Source: Candidatus Absconditabacterales bacterium
GTDB taxonomy: Bacteria; Patescibacteriota; Gracilibacteria; Absconditabacterales; Absconditicoccaceae
NCBI GenBank assembly: GCA_023228925.1
Contig: JALOAF010000034.1
Location: forward strand, 1-8,399
Length of the DNA stretch: 8,399 bases
Reading direction: 5' to 3'
Part shown: in pieces, positions 1 to 5,969 of the stretch
Layout: each line of letters begins with the position of its first letter
How positions within the stretch are numbered: position 1 is the first letter of the stretch
Made by a program: the position numbers and the translations under genes
Notes under the pieces: model-generated
What the model was told of the DNA's origin: nothing
Seen by the model: only the letters and a program-made list of their open reading frames with translations
The model's database searches: none

Positions 1-12
1 TTCGATACTTAA

Positions 13-120
13 CCTAAATTATCTCAGAAAACAATCTTGGAGATCAAGGAGGCAAGAGAAAGAATAAAGAAAGGAGAATTTTACACAGAAGATGAGGCTA
101 AAAAAATTCTAGGACTATAA
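13..120 (+). pseudogene. C-terminal remnant of an antitoxin (toxin-antitoxin pair)
   Basis: An open frame ending in TAA at 118-120 encodes a charged, helical tail of about 35 residues that includes EIKEARERIKKGEFYTEDEA and ends in ILGL. Tails of this kind (a basic helix, then GEFYTEDEA-like text, then a final ILGL) are common in small archaeal antitoxins encoded just before RelE/ParE toxins. The frame is closed upstream by TAA at 10-12 and has no ATG, so the N-terminal part is missing or frameshifted. A second frame is open over the first bases of the window, which would fit a frameshift near 25-35. The stop lies one base before the ATG of the toxin remnant, the usual antitoxin-toxin spacing. 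The antitoxin assignment rests on tail composition plus the neighbour; calling it broken is an inference from the in-frame stop. Confidence 0.5.
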
Positions 121-121
121 T

Positions 122-307
122 ATGTATAAATTAACTTTTGATAAAAAGGCACTAAAACTTATTAACAGTTTAGAATATAATATTAAGGAAAGAATTGGTT
201 AAACAAGTTATACCTTTCATTACTAATGAAAACTATCTTTCATTACCATTGAAAAGAAAATTATTGTTAAACCAGTTTGGAAATGGTTAATGGAGAAAGA
301 AAAATAA
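122..307 (+). pseudogene. Decayed RelE/ParE-like toxin
   Basis: The ATG at 122 opens a 26-codon frame (MYKLTFDKKALKLINSLEYN, then IKERIG) that stops at TAA 200-202. This is the typical first strand and helices of a RelE/ParE-family mRNA interferase or gyrase poison, which are normally about 85-95 residues. After the stop, related-looking text continues in other frames: one reads KQVIPFITNENYLSLPLKRK, and a second reads KPVWKWLMEKEK and ends at TAA 305-307. These fall roughly where the family has its 'PLKG-L-WK-RVG' region, but the catalytic basic residues of the C-terminal strand are not visible. I read this as a toxin gene broken by at least two frameshifts. The N-terminal match is reasonable; the downstream continuation is inference. 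An intact toxin can be excluded. Confidence 0.45.
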
Positions 308-350
308 ACTCTACCGATTTATTCTAAATAATCTTCTAACTTTCTCTCTC

Positions 351-364
351 AAAAAAAGAAAAAG
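351..364 (-). terminator. T-rich terminator of the epimerase gene
   Basis: On the minus strand, about 10 bases after the epimerase stop codon (373-375), the sequence reads CTTTTTCTTTTTTT, a nearly pure T run. Archaeal RNA polymerase terminates at U-rich tracts without needing a hairpin, and no hairpin is seen here. The position directly after the stop supports the role; function is inferred. Confidence 0.5.
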
Positions 365-372
365 TTAACTAA

Positions 373-1425
373 TCAATTTTTTTCAAAAACCTTACAAATT
401 TCTTCAATTATTCTATCAATATCATACTCATATTTCCATTCAGGATAGTCTTTTTGAAATTTTGAAACATCTGAGACATACCATATATGATCTCCCTCTC
501 GGGCTTTATCATCAAATTCAATAATCGCTTTTTTCCCCAATATTTTTTCTATTTTTTCTATTGCTTCAAGTATAGAAATATTAGAATATCTAGATCCTCC
601 GATATTATACACTTCTCCCTTCTTCGGATTTTTATAAAAATGATAAAATGCATTTACTAAATCATGAGAATGAATATTATCTCTGACTTGTTTTCCCTTA
701 TACCCTATTATTCTATATTTCCTTCCAGTTGCAATACACTTAACAAGATATGCTAGAAATCCATGAAGTTCAACCGCGCTATGCGCTGGACCTGTCAAAC
801 AACCTCCTCTAAAGCAGACAGTGTTCAATCCAAAGTATCTTCCATATTCCTGTACTAGTAAATCTGCAGAAGATTTAGAGACTCCAAATAAACTATGTTT
901 GCACTGATCTATAGACATTGACTCATCTATTCCTTCCCGAGAGTAAGGATGGCTTTCCTCAATTTCATATCTAGTTTCTTTTTCTACTAAAGGCAATCTG
1001 TTTGGATTATCTCCATAAACCTTATTTGTAGATGTAAAAATAAAAGTTGCCTTTGGAGAGTAAAGTCTATAATTTTCTAATAAGTTTAATGTTCCGAGAG
1101 CATTCACTTCAAAATCGCTAAAAGGTTCCTTTGCTGCCCAATCGTGAGAAGGTTGGGCCGCACAATGAATTATTAAATCATATTCATTTTCCTTAAATAA
1201 ATCTTCTATTCTTTTTTTATCTCTTATGTCTATATCAAAATGAACATAGTTTTTCACGTCTGTTTTCAAACGATCAATATTCCAAGAGGTATCTCCCTCT
1301 TTTCCAAAGAAATATTCTCTCATATTGTTATCAATCCCGTGAATTAGAAAACCCTTCTTTGAGAAAAATCTAACTGCCTCCGAACCTATTAATCCTCCCG
1401 AACCCGTAATTAAAACCTTTTCCAT
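373..1425 (-). CDS. NAD-dependent sugar-nucleotide epimerase (CDP-paratose/tyvelose 2-epimerase type)
   Basis: This is a complete 350-residue extended short-chain dehydrogenase/reductase. It has the N-terminal NAD-binding loop GSGGLIG (residues 8-14) and the family-specific strings [10 protein letters not shown] (89-98), [18 protein letters not shown] (131-148), RGGCLTGP (206-213) and [10 protein letters not shown] (244-253). These resemble the enzymes that interconvert CDP-paratose and CDP-tyvelose at C2 and their many uncharacterised relatives, cytosolic enzymes that supply activated deoxysugars for surface glycans. The true substrate cannot be read from sequence. The usual YxxxK catalytic motif appears as FGVSK (180-184), with Phe in place of Tyr; from memory this may be shared across this subfamily. 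The ATG at 1425 lies about 27 bases from the centre of a TATA-like element, so the mRNA is probably leaderless or nearly so. It diverges from the glycosyltransferase operon and fits that locus as a sugar-donor supplier. Confidence 0.85.
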   Translation of the reverse strand: MEKVLITGSGGLIGSEAVRFFSKKGFLIHGIDNNMREYFFGKEGDTSWNIDRLKTDVKNYVHFDIDIRDKKRIEDLFKENEYDLIIHCAAQPSHDWAAKEPFSDFEVNALGTLNLLENYRLYSPKATFIFTSTNKVYGDNPNRLPLVEKETRYEIEESHPYSREGIDESMSIDQCKHSLFGVSKSSADLLVQEYGRYFGLNTVCFRGGCLTGPAHSAVELHGFLAYLVKCIATGRKYRIIGYKGKQVRDNIHSHDLVNAFYHFYKNPKKGEVYNIGGSRYSNISILEAIEKIEKILGKKAIIEFDDKAREGDHIWYVSDVSKFQKDYPEWKYEYDIDRIIEEICKVFEKN

Positions 1426-1447
1426 AATTGAATCACTTCTTCTACAC

Positions 1448-1457
1448 TTTTAAATAT
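1448..1457 (-). promoter_or_regulatory. TATA element for the epimerase gene
   Basis: On the minus strand this reads ATATTTAAAA, preceded by the purine-rich AAAGAA expected of a BRE. Its centre is about 27 bases upstream of the epimerase ATG, which is the spacing that places an archaeal transcription start at or next to the start codon. It is seen directly in sequence; its use is inferred. Confidence 0.6.
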
Positions 1458-1473
1458 TTCTTTATTTGAGAAC

Positions 1474-1483
1474 TATTTAAAAA
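1474..1483 (+). promoter_or_regulatory. TATA element for the WecG-like gene
   Basis: The sequence TATTTAAAAA is centred about 26 bases upstream of the ATG at 1505, consistent with a leaderless archaeal transcript. This spacing favours the ATG at 1505 over an in-frame TTG at 1496. The element sits about 16 bases from the opposing TATA element, so the two divergent promoters probably compete for or share transcription-factor access. Confidence 0.6.
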
Positions 1484-1504
1484 CCCTCTTCTCTATTGGT
1501 AAAT

Positions 1505-2242
1505 ATGGAAACTCTCCAATTCACAAAAGCATCTTTTCAAGATGCTTTGAAAATTTTAAATAAAAAAGAAACAAAAATTTTAAATTTTTTAAATTCTTTA
1601 GGAATATATCTTTTTAGAAAAGAAAAAATTTTCAGAAATTCAGTTACAAAAAAAGGAGTTGAAAATTTTTTGGATGGAGGAACTCCATCCTTATTTCTCT
1701 CTCTGAAAAATATGAAAAAAATTCCTCGTTTGCGAGGTCCTACCTTCACGAGGAATTTTTTAGAAAATCCGATTTCAAAGAAATCAAAAATCATGTTCAT
1801 TGGAATTTGCTTTAAAAAAGATCTTGAGCAAATTTCCTCAAATTTCCAAATCCCTCTAAAAAATCTTTTCTCCTATAATAAACTTCCCTACATTGCTCCC
1901 AAAATGGAATATTCAAGGAACGACATAGAAAAACTTTTAAAAGAGATAAAATCCAAAAAAATCAGATATTGTTTTGTTTGCGTAGGAAATCCAAGACAAG
2001 AAATTCTCTCTTTTGAACTTTCAAAAAAGATTAAGGAAACTAAATTTATCTCTGTCGGAGCAGCACTAGATTTCATTTTAGAAAGAAAAAAAGAGGCTCC
2101 AAAAATTATTAGAGAATTATATCTAGAATGGTTTTATAGGTTGATTACAGATTTTAAATATTCTAAACAAAAGGTTTGGAGAAGTTTTATAGGTTTGACT
2201 TATTTGATTTTTGGAAGGGTAAAGATAGAGGTAAGGGGATAG
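1505..2242 (+). CDS. WecG/TagA/CpsF-family glycosyltransferase (GT26)
   Basis: This 245-residue protein resembles the GT26 family, which transfers a sugar (ManNAc, ManNAcA or glucose in known bacterial members) from a nucleotide donor to a lipid-linked acceptor at the inner membrane face. The recognisable blocks appear in the family's order: DGG (57-59, at the place of the usual DGxG with its catalytic Asp), PRLRGPT (74-80, for the RxxGxD region), GNPRQE (161-166, for the G-PKQE motif), VGAALDF (184-190), KKEAP (195-199) and LEWFYRL (207-213). A basic C-terminal tail rich in Lys/Arg and aromatics (about 214-245) matches the membrane-association segment of TagA-like enzymes. The N-terminal half is more divergent than the C-terminal half. 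The ATG at 1505 is chosen over TTG 1496 because of TATA spacing. Strong hairpins lie within codons 56-86. It leads the plus-strand run; acceptor and sugar are unknown. Confidence 0.8.
   Translation: METLQFTKASFQDALKILNKKETKILNFLNSLGIYLFRKEKIFRNSVTKKGVENFLDGGTPSLFLSLKNMKKIPRLRGPTFTRNFLENPISKKSKIMFIGICFKKDLEQISSNFQIPLKNLFSYNKLPYIAPKMEYSRNDIEKLLKEIKSKKIRYCFVCVGNPRQEILSFELSKKIKETKFISVGAALDFILERKKEAPKIIRELYLEWFYRLITDFKYSKQKVWRSFIGLTYLIFGRVKIEVRG
1672..1690 (+). repeat. 8-bp perfect hairpin inside the WecG-like gene
   Basis: GGATGGAG and CTCCATCC form a perfect 8-bp stem around a GAA loop. The hairpin lies within the codons of the conserved DGG segment, so the base choice is partly constrained by protein sequence. 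It is unusually GC-rich for this region. Confidence 0.6.
1716..1761 (+). repeat. 13-bp perfect inverted repeat with a nested alternative hairpin
   Basis: AAAAAATTCCTCG at 1716-1728 is exactly complementary to CGAGGAATTTTTT at 1749-1761, with a 20-base loop. The left arm can instead pair its CCTCG with CGAGG at 1733-1737 (loop TTTG), so two mutually exclusive hairpins are possible. The repeat is entirely within the coding region and follows another hairpin at 1672-1690. Confidence 0.6.
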
Positions 2243-2243
2243 A

Positions 2244-2251
2244 TTTATAAA
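2244..2251 (+). promoter_or_regulatory. TATA element for the DUF4143 ATPase gene
   Basis: TTTATAAA begins 2 bases after the stop of the preceding gene, with its centre about 30 bases upstream of the ATG at 2278. This would put transcription start near 2273-2275, giving a leader of only a few bases. It suggests that the ATPase, and the two coupled genes behind it, can be transcribed independently of the upstream glycosyltransferase gene. Confidence 0.55.
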
Positions 2252-2277
2252 CTATACTTATCAAATTATTATGTTAA

Positions 2278-3504
2278 ATGATAACTATGGTATACAAATT
2301 ATATAAGCGAGAGATTTTAACCAAGATAGTGAATTTCATAACAAGCAAGGAAATAATCGTCTTACACGGTGCAAGACAGGTTGGGAAGAGTACAATCCTT
2401 AAAATATTGATTGAAGATTATATAAAAACAAATTATTTCTATATGGATTTGGAAAATAGGGAATTTTTGGAGCTTTGCGAGAAAGGTGCAGAAACGACAT
2501 TTAACTATCTGATTCAGAAAGGATTGGATAGGAAAAAAAAGATGTACTTGTTGATTGATGAGATTCAATATCTTTCTGATCCGTCAAATTTTTTAAAATT
2601 ATTTCATGATCATTTCAGTGAAGTAAAGTTAATTGTTTCAGGTTCGTCTTCTTTTGATATAAAAAAGAAATTTAAAAATAGTTTGGTAGGGAGGACAATA
2701 AATTTTGAAATCTATCCTTTAAATTTTTCTGAATTCCTCTTATTCAAAGAGAAAGAATATAAACTTTCTGAAGAGAACATAGAACTGATCAACAAAGAAT
2801 TAATTCCTTTTTATGAAGAATATATTCGTTTCGGAGGTTACCCTCAAATTGTTTTAGAGTCTTCAGAAGAAAAAAAGAAAGAATATTTGAATCAGATTAT
2901 TTCTACCTACATAAAAAAAGATATTCGAGATTTAGCAGAGATAAGGGATATAGATTCTTTTAATAAATTAGTCGAGGTTTTAGCTTCACAATCTGGAAAT
3001 CTCCTTGACTTAAACGAGCTTTCAAGAACGCTATCAATATCCCGAAAAACACTTTCAGAATATATTTTCTTATTGGAAAGCACCTATATCTTAAAATTAA
3101 TTAGGCCGTTCTATAAAAATACCAGAAGCGAACTTATTAAAACTCCTAAGATTTTCTTTATAGATACGGGTTTAATGCATATTCTTAGTTTAAGGGAGTT
3201 TCCAAAAAATATTCAGGGAAATTCTTTTGAAACGTCTTTATTTAGTGAGCTATTAAAAATACAAAAAAAGGTAAATTTTTGGAGAACAACAAACAAACAA
3301 GAAATTGATTTTATAATTCAGAATAAACAAGAACTTTTCGCAATAGAGGCAAAATTAAATTTCCAAAGCTCTCTTACAAGTGCACTTTCTTTTTTTAAGG
3401 AGAAATACTCTTCTAAAAACTTTCTCACTTCTATATATGGAGAAAAAGAAGATTCGGAAGCATTAATGAAGAAATATCCTTGGGAGATAGTTAGGTTAAT
3501 ATGA
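2278..3504 (+). CDS. AAA-type ATPase with C-terminal DUF4143 domain
   Basis: This 408-residue protein has the architecture of the archaeal/bacterial ATPase family with a DUF4143 C-terminus. It carries Walker A GARQVGKST (31-39), Walker B LLIDEIQYL (91-99), a sensor-like VSGSSSF (120-126), the family string VGRTINFEIYPLNFSEFL (137-154) and GGYPQ (186-190). A winged-helix-like region (about 225-300) includes LSISRKTLSEYIFLLE, followed by FIDTGL (294-299). The C-terminal part has E318, D344 (in QEIDFII) and EAK (357-359), which match the layout of a PD-(D/E)XK nuclease-like fold; nuclease activity in this family is not established to my knowledge. Length is normal for the family. A second in-frame ATG at 2287 is a possible alternative start. 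Its stop overlaps the next gene by 4 bases (ATGA). Members of the family are often scattered in archaeal genomes and prone to transfer. Its role among glycan genes is unknown. Confidence 0.85.
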   Translation: MITMVYKLYKREILTKIVNFITSKEIIVLHGARQVGKSTILKILIEDYIKTNYFYMDLENREFLELCEKGAETTFNYLIQKGLDRKKKMYLLIDEIQYLSDPSNFLKLFHDHFSEVKLIVSGSSSFDIKKKFKNSLVGRTINFEIYPLNFSEFLLFKEKEYKLSEENIELINKELIPFYEEYIRFGGYPQIVLESSEEKKKEYLNQIISTYIKKDIRDLAEIRDIDSFNKLVEVLASQSGNLLDLNELSRTLSISRKTLSEYIFLLESTYILKLIRPFYKNTRSELIKTPKIFFIDTGLMHILSLREFPKNIQGNSFETSLFSELLKIQKKVNFWRTTNKQEIDFIIQNKQELFAIEAKLNFQSSLTSALSFFKEKYSSKNFLTSIYGEKEDSEALMKKYPWEIVRLI

Positions 3505-4592
3505 GGGTTTTATTTCTAGGAAGATTTCCTAATCCAATTCATGGAGCGGCTTTAATGAATGAGAGTTATTATAACGGATTAAAGAAAGACAAGAATTTCA
3601 ATATAAAAAAAATAAAAATAAACTATTCAGATTCCCTAGATGAACTGGGGAAAATAAATTTAAAAAAATTTTTTGGATTTTTTATAGTTTTTTTTAAATT
3701 ACTAAAAGAATTAATTTTTTTCCAACCAAAAATAATTTATTTTGAACTAGCTCCGAAAGGATTTGCATTTTATAGAGATAGTATTTACGTTCTACTCTGT
3801 AAAATTTTTAGGAAAAAAATAATTTTTCACTTTCATGCAAAAGGAGTAGAAACTTTAAATAAAAATTTTTTCTCAAGAGCCTATGCAAGATTTATTTTCA
3901 AGAATACAAAATCAATTCTTCTTTCAAATTTACTTTATTACGATATAAAATCTTTTGTGAATAAGAAAGATATTTTTATACTCCCGAATGGTATAAAGGA
4001 CAATCTCTCCAATAAAGAATTTGAAAAAATTATCCAAGAAAGAAAGAAAAATAAAAAATTACAATTATTATTCCTCTCTAATATGATTGAAACAAAAGGG
4101 CCTTTAGATGTTCTATATATTTGCAATGAACTAAAAAAGAAAAAAATAGAATTTGAATGTTCCTTCGTAGGAAAATTTCAAGACTCAAATTTTGAAAAGA
4201 AGTTTTTTAAAGAACTAAATTCATTAAATTTAGAGAGAGAGTGTAAATATCTAGGCCCAAAATATGGAAAAGAGAAATTTAAGATTTTAGAGAAAACAAA
4301 CTATTTAATTTTTCCTACAACATACCCTGAGGAAACCTTTGGCCTAGTTATTATTGAATCATTTATGTATGGGATTCCAGCATTAAGCTACGATAACGCC
4401 TCAATTAAAGAGATCATCTTGAATAAGAAATTAGGTTATGTCTCAAAAAAGGGAGATTGGGAGAATATCTCTAAAGAACTAATTAAGAGAATTAAAAAAG
4501 TAGAATCTTCTAAAGAGATAAGAGAAGAGTTTAAAAAGAAATATTTATTAGATAATGTATTAAAAGATTTAAAGAGAATATTAAGAATATGA
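3501..4592 (+). CDS. GT4-family glycosyltransferase
   Basis: This 363-residue GT-B-fold glycosyltransferase would transfer a sugar from a nucleotide donor to a growing glycan on the cytosolic membrane face. The N-terminal acceptor domain begins with MRVLFLGRFPNPIHGAA, whose Gly-containing loop is typical, and contains a hydrophobic segment (about 57-80) and IIFHFHAKG (107-115). The donor domain starts after ILPNGI (160-165) and FLSNMIETKGPLDVL (191-205), and carries the EX7E signature (E278 to E286, in EETFGLVIIE) followed by GIPALS. The ATG overlaps the stop of the ATPase gene by 4 bases (ATGA), and its own stop overlaps the methyltransferase start the same way, so the three are probably translationally coupled. 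Lys content is very high and the gene is AT-rich, like its neighbours. The sugar specificity cannot be read. Confidence 0.85.
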   Translation: MRVLFLGRFPNPIHGAALMNESYYNGLKKDKNFNIKKIKINYSDSLDELGKINLKKFFGFFIVFFKLLKELIFFQPKIIYFELAPKGFAFYRDSIYVLLCKIFRKKIIFHFHAKGVETLNKNFFSRAYARFIFKNTKSILLSNLLYYDIKSFVNKKDIFILPNGIKDNLSNKEFEKIIQERKKNKKLQLLFLSNMIETKGPLDVLYICNELKKKKIEFECSFVGKFQDSNFEKKFFKELNSLNLERECKYLGPKYGKEKFKILEKTNYLIFPTTYPEETFGLVIIESFMYGIPALSYDNASIKEIILNKKLGYVSKKGDWENISKELIKRIKKVESSKEIREEFKKKYLLDNVLKDLKRILRI

Positions 4593-5091
4593 AAAAATTA
4601 AATTTTGGCTGTGGAAAAATTATAAAGCCTAAGAAAGAAGGTTGGACTAATGTAGATTTACAAAAAGGAGATGGAATTGATTTTTCATTTGATTTTTTAA
4701 AGTCTCCCTCCCACTGAAAGAATCTGAATTTGATTATGTACTTATAGATAATGTTATAGAACATTTACCAAATCCTAGGAAGGTTTTAGAAAATCTTTGG
4801 AGGGTTTGTAAAAAGAATGCTATAATAGAAATTATAGTTCCCTATTATAATTCCTATTATGCATATGCAGATATAACTCATGTTAATTTTTTTAATGAAA
4901 TAGCAATGAAACAATTAATAGAAGGAAATAGTTACAATATTACAAATAAACCTTTATTTGAGATCAAGGAACTAAGGTCCGTTCCCCAGAGATTTATCAA
5001 ATGGATCCCTAAATCTATATTAAATATATTAAAAAGATTTTTTGGAAATGTTATCGTAGAATTAAGAGTTAAAATAAGAGTATTAAAATAG
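4589..5091 (+). pseudogene. Class I SAM-dependent methyltransferase split by a frameshift
   Basis: The ATG at 4589 overlaps the previous stop (ATGA). Frame one encodes LNFGCGK (residues 4-10, SAM-binding motif I) and TNVDLQKGDGIDFSFDF (20-36) but ends at TGA 4715-4717 after 42 codons. The continuation is in the -1 frame, open from 4693: KVSLPLKESEFDYVLIDNVI, then EHLPNP, a methyltransferase motif II-like strand and the EHL signature, then VPYYNSYYAYADITHVNFF, ending at TAG 5089-5091. Joined at 4699, the product would be 167 residues, near the usual size of short type-11-like methyltransferases that modify sugars or lipids. The ATG at 4906 is only the tail of this gene, not a separate one. The junction is the six-T run at 4693-4698. 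It could be a real indel, a homopolymer sequencing error, or -1 frameshifting. The tail overlaps the convergent gene by 9 bases. Confidence 0.75.
4693..4699 (+). other. Putative -1 slippery heptamer T TTT TTA
   Basis: The zero-frame codons of the split methyltransferase here are GAT TTT TTA, so the heptamer is in the canonical X XXY YYZ register. A -1 slip would give the next codon at 4699 (AAA) and restore the conserved methyltransferase frame. The zero-frame stop is 16 bases downstream. No convincing stimulatory hairpin or pseudoknot is visible just after it. The match is seen directly; any function is unproven. Confidence 0.35.
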
Positions 5092-5967
5092 TTTCTTCAA
5101 TAAAACTCTCTTTAAATCTTTTTCTAAAAGTTTCCTATCTAGTTTTCTATTTTGTTTTATTTCACTAGGATGAATTAGGGGAAATCTCAAACTACCTCTT
5201 TCCTTTTGTAAATATTTAATATCCCATTTATTCGGTTTAGTATTTAATGCAAGATCATCAAAGCCTATATTTTTAACTAGATTTCTTTTAGGAATAATAG
5301 ATAGTCCTCCTGCTTTTAAAATTTTAAACCAAAGTTGCAAATCCCACGTATGTTTTTTTAGGATAGTATCCCTCATTCTCTTCCTAAATAAAATTCTCTC
5401 AATAAAATTCAAATTTAATTTTTTAATTTCCTCAAAATCTTTTTCTTTTAATTCAGAGTTATATCCTTCCCAAGCTCTTCTCCAACTCGCCCAACCCCAA
5501 ATATAGACATTTTTAGAAAAAAAATAGCTTTCTTTTTCATTTTTAGTTTTCTCGTCTATAAAATTAGTTCCCGAAACCATCATTACCTTTTCTTCATTCA
5601 TATATTTTTCCAACATCTCTTCACAAAATCTGAAAAAACCCTGATTAGGTAAACAATCATGCTCTAGAATTATTCCTTGTGTAACATTCTTAAAAAACCA
5701 ATCTATTGCACCTGAAACTGCAGAGACAGGGCCAATATTTTCATTTAAAAAAAGAGTTTCTACTTTACATTTCCAATCAATATTTTTTAAAATCCATTTT
5801 CTAATTTTTTCAACCTCTTCTCTCTCTCCTTTCTTATTCTCTCTAGGACCGTCAGAGGCAATAAATAATTTTTCAGGCTTCACTTTTTTTATTTCTGTAA
5901 AAACTTTTTTAACAGTATCTAATCTATTAAAAATTATAAAAAGAATGGGAGTTTGAAGTTGTTTCAT
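5083..5967 (-). CDS. HlpA-like GT-A glycosyltransferase (GT2-like)
   Basis: From ATG 5967 this is a 294-residue protein of the nucleotide-diphospho-sugar transferase family often annotated as 'HlpA'. Visible blocks are TPILFIIFNR (6-15), LFIASDGPR (34-42), NENIGP (75-80), AIDWFF (87-92), GIILEHDCLP (98-107), FFRFCEEML (111-119) and IWGWASWRRAW (156-166). Members transfer sugars in surface-glycan pathways, and the acidic GT-A motif binds the metal and the nucleotide. That motif, which I expect to read EDD, is EHD here (102-104). A GTG at 5979 could extend the protein by four residues, but the ATG lies 2 bases after the stop of the FkbM gene, with a GGGTGGG stretch just upstream that could serve as a weak ribosome binding site, so I prefer it. 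This is the last gene of the minus-strand run and overlaps the convergent methyltransferase by 9 bases. Confidence 0.8.
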   Translation of the reverse strand: MKQLQTPILFIIFNRLDTVKKVFTEIKKVKPEKLFIASDGPRENKKGEREEVEKIRKWILKNIDWKCKVETLFLNENIGPVSAVSGAIDWFFKNVTQGIILEHDCLPNQGFFRFCEEMLEKYMNEEKVMMVSGTNFIDEKTKNEKESYFFSKNVYIWGWASWRRAWEGYNSELKEKDFEEIKKLNLNFIERILFRKRMRDTILKKHTWDLQLWFKILKAGGLSIIPKRNLVKNIGFDDLALNTKPNKWDIKYLQKERGSLRFPLIHPSEIKQNRKLDRKLLEKDLKRVLLKKLF

Positions 5968-5969
5968 TT

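Noticed and set aside
83..100. Antitoxin tail read as an intact small gene
   Set aside because: The frame has no ATG and is closed by TAA at 10-12; only a TTG at 37-39 could start it, giving an implausibly short protein without a DNA-binding region.
1496..1504. TTG start for the WecG-like gene
   Set aside because: The TATA element spacing places the transcript start near 1500-1505, favouring ATG 1505.
1537..1800. Minus-strand open frame opposite the WecG-like gene
   Set aside because: Low-complexity Phe/Lys-rich translation, the complement of an AT-rich real gene with clear family motifs; the same applies to the frames at 1888-2076, 2362-2568, 3938-4126 and 4531-4764 on the minus strand.
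4906..5091. Separate 61-codon gene
   Set aside because: It is the in-frame C-terminal part of the split methyltransferase; the same frame is open back to 4693 with conserved motifs upstream of the ATG.
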